Shown here: positions 1 through 10,353 of the stretch, one piece after another | Numbering within the stretch: the stretch's first letter is position 1 | Layout: every line of letters begins with the position of its first letter | From: Bolinopsis microptera | Lineage: Eukaryota > Ctenophora > Tentaculata > Lobata > Bolinopsidae | NCBI RefSeq assembly: GCF_026151205.1 | Contig: NC_087084.1 | Span: forward strand, 9,112,894 to 9,176,893 | Length of the DNA: 64,000 nt | Reading direction: 5' to 3' | The notes under the pieces: generated by a model | The model's database searches: none | Told to the model about the DNA's origin: nothing | What the model saw: the letters and a program-made list of their open reading frames with translations, nothing else | Program-made: the position numbers and the translations under genes

Positions 1-120
1 AAATACTTTGAGATCATGAATACGATGTTGTAACATTGAAACGTTGAGTAATTCCTTTCTTATAGGAGCATTTTTCCTTGTCGCATCAAACGGGATCAAT
101 GCAAATTTACACAAGAATAC
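1..120. repeat. Dispersed repeat copy A (partial, at window edge)
   Basis: This stretch is clearly related to 52965-53090: both carry the series ATCA(T/C)GAATACGATGTTGT, ACATTGAAACG, AATTCCTTTC, TTCCTTGTCGCA and AAACGGGATCAATGCAAATTT in the same order and orientation. The copy starts at or before the window edge. No coding potential is visible. It is probably a fragment of an interspersed element; the family is not recognised. Confidence 0.75.
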
Positions 121-1080
121 ACTATTTTTATTGTGATAAGACCGCACTGGTCAAAGTTATATTCGATGATGCCGGAACTCAACTCAACCTAGTTTTACTT
201 TATTTGTTTTCTATTTTATTAGATTTTCATTAATTTTCACGATAGTGTTTAAGTGACATACCGTTATAGAACTCGTTAATATGTGACAGCAAGAATTCTA
301 GTTTACATTTTAACGACTTTTATGGTCCAATCAAAACCTTTCTTTATATTTTTGATAATTTCTTCCGTGAGTCTTATGACCGCACGTGCATATTGGGCAA
401 AGCTTATTCATGGAGAGACATTGCCAAAAGTCACAAACTGTTGTGGTGATTATGTTTGATTATTTTATTCGACTATAAAGGAGGGTGTCACCTAGTTTGA
501 CAGCTCACTGACATTTTGAAGTGACACCCTTGCCAAAATATTGATAAAAAGGGCGAACCTACCACTAGATAAAAAGGTATACCTAATATCATTATTCAGT
601 TCTTGTATTGAACTGCACTTTGCAGTAGTTGGCGTTTAGCCTCAATCACACTGGCCAATATAATAATAACGCTACCTAGCAGCCAGACCTATGATCTGAA
701 ACATAACTAGCTACCGATAAGATGAATATAATAAAACAAATATTTTAATAAAACAAATATTTCTTTTTACGGCACAATCAAACAATATCAATAATAAATA
801 AATCAGGGGAGGTTTGAAGAGGTTTCAAGTGCCGAAGGCCACTGCTTATCTTTAGGATTTGAGAGTGACCTGTGCTTGAAACCCCCTCAACCATCCACTA
901 CGTCAATACCTATACTTATTATACAAATATAGAAAAATATAATTATCTAAGCTAAAATTGCTTATTGGTCTAGTTTGGTGACATAGGAGAGCCCAGTTGA
1001 GTTTTAGTTTAGGTTTATGTTTTAAATCATAGTTTGAAAGGTTAGCCATGTTTCATGGCAGAGAGAGATATCATGTGTGC
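121..1080. other. Non-coding stretch with a dispersed repeat
   Basis: No gene is supported here. From about 712 to 910 lies a repeat that recurs inverted at about 12595-12740. Shared blocks include ACGGCACAA, AACAATATCAAT, AATAAATAAATCAG and GTGACCTGTGCTTGAA (first copy), followed by ACGTCAATA. Its start (GATAAGATGAATAT) also recurs near 2441, beside the LINE fragment. Confidence 0.6.
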
Positions 1081-1123
1081 AGAGCCGTACCGGATGTAGT
1101 ATTTGAGATATAATACAGATTAG

Positions 1124-2362
1124 TTACCATATATTAGGGTCACCTCGATTTTGGAGGGATAGCAAGTGCTTTTTAAGGTTAGATTTAATAATACCTGACG
1201 AGGCTGATAAGTCTGAATTTTTGGAAGAACCCGGGATTATTATCCCATCTACATTAGCATCACATATTTCGAATACATAGGGGATGAGATCATTCCATAT
1301 TTTCGTAGAGGTGTACAAAAAGTTCTGTTGGGAGATATCTAACCTCAGTAATGGGACAATCAGACGAAGTTTTTCATTTCTAGGACAGAACTTGAAAAGA
1401 TCTTTAATCGACTGGGGGACATCAAATTTAAGAATTTTGAATAGCCTCATAAATGTATGGTACATATGCAGATTCTCCAGGTTCATAATTTTCTGCTCAG
1501 TGAATAGCGGTTTAGTGTGTTCAAGACAGTAGTTCTTGCTAGCCATATGTTCGTTATAAGTTCTTGAACGTGCACAGGTTAAGTAGTATTCTTTATGATC
1601 AAAATTGGGAATGTTACCAAATAGCAGTCTTATACATCGTTTTTGAATTGCAAAGATTTTATTCAGTTTATGTTTAGGGATCCCACCCCAGCAACTTATA
1701 CAATAGCTAAGATGTGACATAAAAAGAGCATTGTATAGTTTCAAATATTCAGATTTGGGAATGAATTTGCAAATTTTCTTAATCGATACAATACTGGAGT
1801 TCAGCTTTAAAGATAAATGATTAAGATGTGGTTCCCAACATAGCTGTTCGTCTATTATCACCCCAAGAAACTTTGTACATTGAACTTTTTCTAGCTTTTT
1901 GCCATCTATTGAAATCGTTAGATTCCTGTTAAAGGGCCGTGTTCTAGCACAGGTCTGTGTTGCTCTTGACAAACCTGGCTGAAAATGCATAAAACAACTT
2001 TTCCCTGCATTTATATGTAACTTGTTAGACTCCATATAGTTACTGACTTGTTTCATGACATGATTAGCTTTTTCAAAAGCTTCCTGTGCTGAACGACCTA
2101 TCACAAAAATATTTGTATCATCAGCAAACAGGACGAATTCAGCCAAACTTGAGGAGCTCACAATATCATTAATATAAATCAGAAATAGTAGAGGTCCTAA
2201 CACTGACCCCTGGGGTACACCATACTCAACTGAACACTTGTCCGATTTTTCAGTTTGAAAAGAAGTTACTTGGCTACGGTTTGTTAGATAGCTAGCAAGA
2301 GTTTTTAGTGCAATACCTCTTACTCCATAGTGTTCAAGTTTATGCAGGATCACACACTTCTG
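1124..2362 (-). pseudogene. 5'-truncated non-LTR retrotransposon reverse transcriptase (CR1/jockey-like)
   Basis: The minus frame is open from a tandem repeat at 2364-2432 to a stop at 1124. The recognisable reverse transcriptase part begins at about 2362. Visible motifs are YGVPQGSVLGPLLF (RT motif before the palm), FADD in place of the usual YADD catalytic box, a K-F-LGVIIDE block typical of the LINE thumb, and the downstream HLSYCISCWGG motif of jockey/CR1/L2-type elements. The endonuclease and RT fingers are absent, so this is a 5'-truncated insertion, which is common for target-primed LINE copies. The remaining frame has no stop, so the copy is fairly young, but it cannot be autonomous. 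The first ~37 codons of the open frame come from the GTAACCAG tandem repeat, not from the element. Confidence 0.85.
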
Positions 2363-2363
2363 G

Positions 2364-2432
2364 TAACCAGGTAACCAGGTAACCAGGTAACCAGGTAACC
2401 AGGTAACCAAGTAACTGCAGGTAACCAGGTAA
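2364..2432. repeat. GTAACCAG 8-bp tandem repeat
   Basis: About eight copies of GTAACCAG (one degenerate, CTGCAG interrupted) abut the 5' truncation point of the LINE fragment. The adjacent word CAGAAGTGTGTGAT (minus strand) occurs both at the LINE junction near 2350 and again near 2570, a possible microhomology at the insertion junction. Confidence 0.85.
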
Positions 2433-2479
2433 CCAGCTAACGATAAGATGAATATTGAATATAATATCACACACTAGTT

Positions 2480-4231
2480 TCTGTGGAAGGCTTACGTCGG
2501 TCGCACTACTCGCTCTCTACGGCTTAGGACTGGAGAACATAGGGTCGAATTAAATTCCTCTAATATCACACACTTCTGCTTTATCAGGCCCATTTTATTA
2601 TTTAATCTCATAAACCTGAGTGAGCACGAGCCCTTTGACATTTGAGAACACAAGATAACCTGACCATCCCAAATGGTCATTGATAATACTACTAGTTCGG
2701 TCATTTATGCACATAATGGGCTCCAAACCTGCAAATTCCCTGCTACTTCTAAGACTTGGAACAGAAATATTTATTTTATCATGGGCGTAACCCAGGGGCC
2801 ACGCCTCAGGTCCAAGGGTATCTCAGCTTCTGAATATCTTAAAAACTTCTGGAAGGACTTGAGATAAGCCGAATCTGCATATTTATATACGAGTTATTAA
2901 TAAACATTTTGACTAAAACCTTGAATTTTCGAGAAAATCGCCATACACCATTTTGGGTGTGGCGGCGTGCCCAATTTTGATAATATATTTTGAAAACTTA
3001 TTATAACACTATAAATCTATAGCATTTATTGAGTATTATGTAATGGGATGGAAGTGCATAAACCAGATGTAGCCAGACCACACCCTGGCTCCATAATATG
3101 ATGGACGTGTTTTAATTCCAAATAAAAAGCTCAGATATATCAAATTTCGACTTTCATTGCTCTTACAATTCTGCGAATCCCTTTATTCCCAATATCTATG
3201 CATATTCTGGTTTTATAATATACTAAATTCGATCAGTATATTTAGTTCTAACTATAAACTATTGGTAAACAAAACAAATATGTGTCTGAATCTCTATAAG
3301 TTCTGATTATCATAGTCTAGGTGTCGTAAGTATTTGTAGGATGAGTCGTAAAATCATTGGAAAATCTCCAAGATAAAGAGTTTAGAGTATGGAATCAGAT
3401 TTACGATTGAATTATGGATTCAACTACTTATGAAGATATAGTCCAAAAGAATGCAAATCTTATTAAGAAGCAGATCTTGGCTATTTTTATTTCTCTTTTC
3501 AATGTTGGGACGGTGTTTTTGTGTACTCATAATAATTCATCTATTCTTAAGCCAGGACAGAATAATAACTCAGGGGCTTTGTAAAATGGGAATTATTAGA
3601 AATTAATTATCAATCAAATACATTACTCTTAATTTATCATTATAACTTTTATAATAGAACAAATCATGTATATTTATTTTATCACATGACTTTCCTTATA
3701 GACCAATACTTGATGCAATCGATCTGAAGTGTATTGACTCAAAAGTATGTTTCTGTTTTTAGCTACATTAAAATATTTAGAAATGTTCGAATTTTAAACC
3801 CATGCAAAAGCTTTACAGTTTTTAACGGTCACTCTTTTTCAAAAACGTTTTATTGAAGAAGAATTGATGGTGTTAGCGTAACCGAAAATTCAACTCGTTT
3901 ATAAAATTAGTCAAAAAAATACATCAAATTCGACCAAAATAAGTTGCTCAGAAAAATCAATCAATATTATGATCGCGGATTATTATTAGATTGCTACAAT
4001 CTTAATCGTAAATAATATACATTATGGGCCGGTCATTGAGTCCCCGGTAGAGTCAATTAGTCCAATCATCAGCACCTAGGAAGTTAGGATAGCCGCACAG
4101 TCATACACATCTTTCCGGCCACGGACCCCGGACCAGGCTCTGACAGACACACTTCCTTTCATCTCGAATCTCTATCAGCCTAAAAATATCTTGCACTGGC
4201 AATAAAAGATCTTCATCTCGGCTTTGCCTCA
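2480..4231. other. Intergenic, no gene seen
   Basis: AT-rich DNA downstream of the VWA gene (4232-7106, minus). I see no exon-like open frame with splice sites and no tandem array. It should contain the 3' UTR of the VWA gene in its upper few hundred bases; no poly(A) signal could be assigned with confidence. Confidence 0.5.
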
Positions 4232-7106
4232 TCAGTCGTAAAATTTGTCGTTCATCTCAGTGAGCCTGACAAACTCCATCATTTGCTCCGTGGAGGATGA
4301 AGCCAGACAGTTAACGATCACAGTGCGGCCCTTCATGAGGAATTTAGGCGCGTTGACGGTAACAGAGTATGAGGCAGAGTAGCCTGCGGGAAGTAGGACT
4401 GGGTTGCTCCTCACCATCTTGGAACGTTTCAAGGAGGGGTGTTTCAGTTTGGGGTCACCTACTTCAATCTCGTAGTTCTCCGAATTGGAGCACACCAAAG
4501 TGAAGACATCGTCGACTGGACTGTTGTTGCTTAGCTCGAAAGTGAGGCTGGTTTTGGTTTTTGGGAAAAGAGCGTAGTAGTTTCTGACCTGAGTGATACG
4601 GAAGCAGGAGGAAGTGGGGTAGAAGATAGCCGTGGAAAGACGCTGGAACTTGGAGCCCCTGAGGATGTCACCCTCCAGAAGGACCCTGAAACCGTCAGTT
4701 CCCATGTTGGCAGGCAGGTGGAGTCTTACTGTGTAGGTGTTACTCGAGCCACGTGAGGCTTGTAGACGTGTGGTCATGTGGATGTAGTTTCCCGACAGTC
4801 CCACTATCTTGGCAACCAATGTTTCCGGCACAACTTGTGATCCTTGGTTGAGCTTTATTACGAGGTACTCTTCAACTTGGAGACATGGGACATAGTTGGC
4901 GTTTTGAGATCCAGCCACGTCATCAACGAAGTAAGCATCAAAGGATAGAGTGTATTTGCCCATACTAGCGACTGAATATGAGAACTCAGTGGCATCAGTT
5001 GGATAGGCCAGAGTCCAATTGCCAACACAAGGACACTTCGTGGATTTAACATTGAATATCACACCATTATCAGCTACCGACTTGGTCTGCTCGTAGTTGG
5101 AGTCAGCACATAGGGTTGGATCTCCGTTCAGAGGTCTCAGAAGCTCTACTTGCTCGGCGAGTTCTTTGGGCGATATAGCGACGGATACCTTGAAGTTCTC
5201 GATCAGCTCATCAATCTGGATGTTCTTTTTTGAGGAGTGACCGTTGACAATGTTGTCTTCTGTGTCACGTTTGTGCACGCTTGACCTTCTGCTTTGAGTG
5301 ACATATGGACCGAAACCCTGACCTATCTTAGAGTTGGTCTCATACGAATCTTCTCCCACTACCAGTGAGCTGCTCTCGAAGGCTCCATGTACCGTGTCCG
5401 TTATGTTATACACAGCGTTATCTCTGACCAGAAGGCAGAACCCACCCGTTTGTTGGGCGATCTTGGCGTAGTGAGGGTCAATGTTGGTCCTGCAGCTGTC
5501 GAAGAGTATGAAGAAGGCAGATGCTTTACAGAATTGGAAGGATCGGATGATGTTGTAGGAGAGTCGTTTACAGTCCTTGCTTCCTGCATCGGTGAAAATG
5601 TACATCGCTGCGTTACCTGCGAGGAGATGTTATTTAAAGATCTTCAAACATTGGAGAACAAAGTTGTGATGAGTTTATAAGCGTTAAGCTATCTCTCATT
5701 CTGACTATCCGTAGCTATGTTTTCAGAGATTAGTCCGAAGTCAACAATCAACGTTTTACTGCGCTTAATCCAAATTGAAATGCCTTACCTTTTCTAATAA
5801 AGTTAGGGTTATACATTGCTCGGAGCATGCCCAGACACGTCTTTTCCTCACAGTCACCACCAATCTTAGCTTCCAGACTGTCAAGGTGAGTCATAAGTCC
5901 GTCCTTAGTGTTGAAAACCTGCGAACAAAACGATCAAATATTTATGTAAATTGTATAACAGTATTCCATGTATAACGCAGGGGACAGAGAAAAAAAATCC
6001 TTGAAACAAAAGATATCATTGTGTCATGTGTGTGTCTGTGTCTGTGTCATTGTGTCATGATAACTTTAAAATTCAATAATAAGCTTCGTACTCCGGGTAA
6101 GGAACATACCCGAGTTTGTCCAATGTTAGGATCAGAGAAAGTGGTGACAATATACGTGGCATCAACTTCGGACCGGGTCTGTTCCACCAGCAGTTGTCTG
6201 ATGTACCTTTTCACGTGCCCTAAATCGTTGGCCATACTGCTTGAAGAGTCAATAACGAAAGCCATCGTCACCTGAAGGAAATTTGGATTGAGTAAAATGT
6301 ACTAGCTGGACAACAAGCAAATAAAAGACAAATAAAAGATTTAAGTGTTCCACCGCCCAAGTTTAGTTGTAAGGTCGTACATAAAATTTAAAATAATTAA
6401 ATCTCACCTTTCTTTTTAGATGAAGCAGCTGGTTGAAGTTTTGACTTCCCATAGTCCTCCTAAATTCCAGGAACAAATCAGCAGGATCCCAGATATCAAT
6501 AGTATCACCGGCGGGCTGGGTATCCAAATCATTATATCCAACACTCCTTCTTCTTCGGGTATGGAAGTTTTCCAGCGCACTGGCAGCGCGTCCGAAACCT
6601 TCCTGCGCAACAAGATAGCTGCCGAACTGAAACGCCGCCGTGGAGACGTTGAAGAACTTGATGGCATCCTCACGGGTTTTTTCGTTGATAGATGTCATCT
6701 GGACATACTCCAGGAAGTTAGCCATATCCAGGAAGTTGTTCTCCTCCGGGACTTCTTTGGCATCGTTAGGTGTAGTGTCGTCTCTGTTACATCGCTCTAC
6801 TTGGAATCTGTTTTGTTCTGGTATCTTTTCATAGAAGTCCGCGTGTGCTTTGTTCAGGAGGTTCCTGGTTTCACTACGTGGACTGAGGACACAAATATTT
6901 ATTGAGAGGGATATTTAAAACATTATGAGCTGGAAAAATACTTTTATCTTATTAATATGTTCAATGAGAATAAAAAAGAACAGTTACAAAAAAATTTGTC
7001 TCACGTTAGTGTAAATTATAAAGATTATTTTATTATTTGCTTACCTAAATAATTGGAGAGATGAAACCACTTCGAGAGTGATGAGAAGAGTAAGCAGCAA
7101 CTTCAT
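4232..7106 (-). CDS. Secreted hemicentin-like VWA domain protein (5 exons, complete)
   Basis: Exons (minus): 7045-7106, 6408-6882, 6110-6271, 5789-5918, 4232-5616. All junctions are GT...AG and the total of 2,214 nt is exactly 738 codons, giving 737 aa. It starts with a signal peptide (MKLLLTLLITLEVVSS, uncharged core). Residues about 21-133 look like a propeptide ending in a furin-type RRRR site (130-133). A VWA domain follows from about 180, with a complete MIDAS start D-S-S-S-S-M (187-192), a GGDCEE block as in hemicentins, and YIFTDAGSKD. About 430-737 is a beta-rich C-terminal region with NWTLAYP-type hemicentin similarity and no membrane segment. By family this is a secreted, metal-binding matrix or adhesion protein. 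It lacks the Ig repeats of full hemicentins. It lies on the same strand as the giant Cys-rich gene, but its own signal peptide and the incompatible intron phase (giant exon 55 ends in phase 1, exon 2 here needs phase 2) argue that it is separate. VWA7-like is an alternative label. Confidence 0.9.
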
Positions 7107-8725
7107 CGTTTATCTATAAGCAGTCAAATAATGTTTAGAGCATATTGCACAATCTCAGATAAGGAAGAAATTGAAATAAACGAATCTTCTACTTCTAGTG
7201 CTGTATTGCAATTCAAGAATGCATGAACCGTGCGACTGAGCAAAAATAGGGGAGCAAACATACTGAATTTCCTCGAATATAAGATTAAGGAAAGAATCAC
7301 GACTAATAAAAACGTTTAAAAAGCTGATATGGATAGGAATCGTATTACCAATACAAGGTATTCAAGATAATAAGGTTCGGTGGAATCAAAGATTCTGATT
7401 TTTCTTAAAATTTAATATAGCAACAAAGAAAAGTGCCCAAATGAAAAAGCAAATATCAATTAATAAAGACTGCTGAGTTTTAGTATATCCTTGGTAGTAT
7501 CCACCACAGGGAAGATTAACTTGAAGAAAACCGAATTAAATCAATACAGAATAAAGCCTTGACCTGCCGCTCTCCATCAGGCAGAGAATTAGAATAGGCC
7601 GAAAGTTCTCGAACAAGTAAGAATTTCCGAGCCTCAAAACCTAACAAAATGAAGCCGGCACTTGTCTTTCGCGGTCAGTCTCCGGCTAAGAAACTGCCTA
7701 AATTTGTCTAGTAGGTTAAATTAGGGGACTTATTATTAGTCTCGGTTAAAAGAACACCGGAGGTTGATTCACACCAGACATCCTCTGCCGCCAAACTAAA
7801 CCCACCAAAAACTACTCAACAAAACGGCCAACTTGGTTTTTATAGCAGTCGAAACCTGCTGCACAATCACCGAGCGCTCACGGAAGCAAACCCGAGAAAT
7901 CAACTAACGGAGTCACGGCGACTCCCTTCTCTTTGTAACCCTGCACCGCTAACCCGCTCGAGTCAGGGCCGTGAACAGTACCTGAGCACCCTCTGTAATC
8001 TGATTATATGTCATGCGGCGGAGGGTGATAACGAGTATTATATGTGTAGGCTATTTTTGTGAGATCTCCTTCCCGATAATTATCCGACTTCCGGGGGGGG
8101 TGTTGTGACGTCACGAGGTGTGACGTCACGAGAGAGACAGAGCTGTGGTGTTGTGACAGTTGGTCAGGGTAAGCCACAGAGAGGGTGCTTAACGTTCTTA
8201 TCGGAGTTATTATTACGGGATTATTAGATAAAGATGGTAACAACTCCGTCATTATCCAGGATTAGAAGTAAGTTATCGTGATGAGTTGATTAATGACGGG
8301 GACGTTTGTCACAGTGAGTCGTAGTGTTTCTAAAAATAGATCGTTACACATCGCAGCCTGACGGATCTAATGACCAGAGATTACCTGTGTTTGTTGTATC
8401 GGTAAAAACGGATACACCGACAAAAGAAAATTAAAAAATATAACGCGAATAGACTAGAATTACGGGCATGCACGGGACGAGATTTTAGATTGAGGAATAC
8501 TAGGATATCATTTGGAGTTTCTGAAGAATTTCTCATGGTTCCGATGTGCACAAAAAGTATTTTTATTTTAGATTACTGAAACGTTATGTTCCGACTTCAC
8601 CTTAGGCAGCTTGCTGAATCTCCTTGACTCAAACCCTTTTGGAGCCACTGATTTTCAAGCCAGGCTCCGTAAAAAAACTTATTTCATCAACAATTATTAT
8701 AACAAAATAAATTTTCTGCGGGGGT
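7107..8725. other. Upstream region of the VWA gene, no gene seen
   Basis: This holds the presumed promoter side of the minus-strand VWA gene and the far 3' side of the giant gene. The open frames here have no family features or credible splice sites. Around 8095-8130 there are short repeats of TGACGTCACGA, a palindromic CRE-like word. I see no further GCC2/GCC3-type exon. Confidence 0.5.
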
Positions 8726-10169
8726 TTAAGGGGACATACACCAAAAGCTTTTATGCCCTGGCCCTGCTGTTAACGTCATATTAAGAAAGTATACATAAAA
8801 ACAATAAGATTTGATACATTAAAAATTATTTTTGAGGACCCGCACTTTCGAAAAAATAAATATTTTCTTTTTCGAAATTTTTGGAAATTTTGAGAAGTCT
8901 GTCACTGTAATACCGATATTTCGGTCATTTTAAAAGTCATTTTAAAAGTCATTTTAAAAGTCTTTTGGCTGATTTTGTTACTGAAGATTACTTACAATCC
9001 GTACAAGAAGCCCTTCAAAGGATTTTATAATTAAAATATAGATGACGAAGTTACAGACCAAACAAGGTCGAGAGAAGCAAAATTGAAATTTTTGTAAAAA
9101 TCAAAGTTGTATATTTTACCATTCACCCAGGTCATAAGATATCGCTTCAAAAATTCTTGTGAGTGTAGCTGATGATCATATCCAACTTTTTGGAACAGGA
9201 TTTCTCTCAATTTTGAGTTTTAAGGTATGAAATGTGGCCTCAAACGACTTAGTAAAATTCATCGTAAAAAGGGTCAAACATGGCAGATTTAAGGCTTAAA
9301 ATGCCTATAACTCAAAAAGTATCAGTTTTTTTGAAATAATTTTTACAGAATCGTAATCAGCTTGAGAAGACGAATCTTTTAGTACCAAATAGGTGATTTT
9401 AGAAGACAAATTGTCTGAAATAATTTTCTAGCTCGAACACAAGGGTCCCCCCTTGTATAAATTTTGTACAAATTGTACACATTTTTTTACAAATTTTGTG
9501 TCCTAAACTATTATAAATTTGGTACTAAAAGATTCGTCTTACCAAGCTGATTACGATCCTGTAAAAATTATTTCAAAAAAACTGATACTTTTTGAGTTAC
9601 AGGCATTTTAAGCCTTAAATCTGCCATGTTTGGCCCTTTTTACGATGAATTTTACTAAGTCGTTTGAGGCCACATTTCATACCTTAAAACTCAAAATTGA
9701 GAGAAATCCTGTTCCAAAAAGTTGGATATGATCATCAGCTACACTCACAAGAATTTTTGAAGCGATATCTTATGACCTGGGTGAATGGTAAAATATACAA
9801 CTTTGATTTTTACAAAAATTTCAATTTTGCTTCTCTCGACCTTGTTTGGTCTGTAACTTCGTCATCTATATTTTAATTATAAAATCCTTTGAAGGGCTTC
9901 ATGTACGGATTGTAAGTAATCTTCAGTAACAAAATCAGCCAAAAGACTTTTAAAATGACTTTTAAAATGACCGAAATATCGGTATTACAGTGACAGACTT
10001 CTCAAAATTTCCAAAAATTTCGAAAAAGAAAATATTTATTTTTTCGAAAGTGCGGGTCCTCAAAAATAATTTTTAATGTATCAAATCTTATTGTTTTTAT
10101 GTATACTTTCTTAATATGACGTTAACAGCAGGGCCAGGGCATAAAAGCTTTTGGTGTATGTCCCCTTAA
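8726..10169. mobile_element. 1.44-kb TTAA-flanked foldback element
   Basis: The left arm 8726-9390 is the reverse complement of 9517-10169, running almost without break, with ~126 bp of diverged centre. The ends read TTAAGGGGACATACACC and GGTGTATGTCCCCTTAA. The 12-bp difference in arm length is explained by one extra copy of GTCATTTTAAAA in the left arm (three versus two). There is no transposase frame. TTAA at both ends fits piggyBac-type targeting, but TTA-type (Harbinger) targeting cannot be excluded because the end is itself a palindrome. The arms are so similar that the element is young or corrected by gene conversion. Confidence 0.8.
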
Positions 10170-10353
10170 CCGGTTGGTACACATACTTTATTAACACTTA
10201 ACAGGTTTTTAAGTTGGTATTTCAAGTACAGTCATAATTTCGTCATATCACTTTTTCCAGGACACATCCGGTCTTAGAATTCGTCGTCACGTGATTCTGT
10301 ATTTGTGTAACAACTGGTCGGTTTCAGCCACATGAATTGGTTTGAGTGATGAG

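Noticed and set aside
8004-8252. 82-codon minus frame as a possible terminal exon of the giant gene
   Set aside because: No compatible phase-1 acceptor, no Cys-rich or membrane feature.
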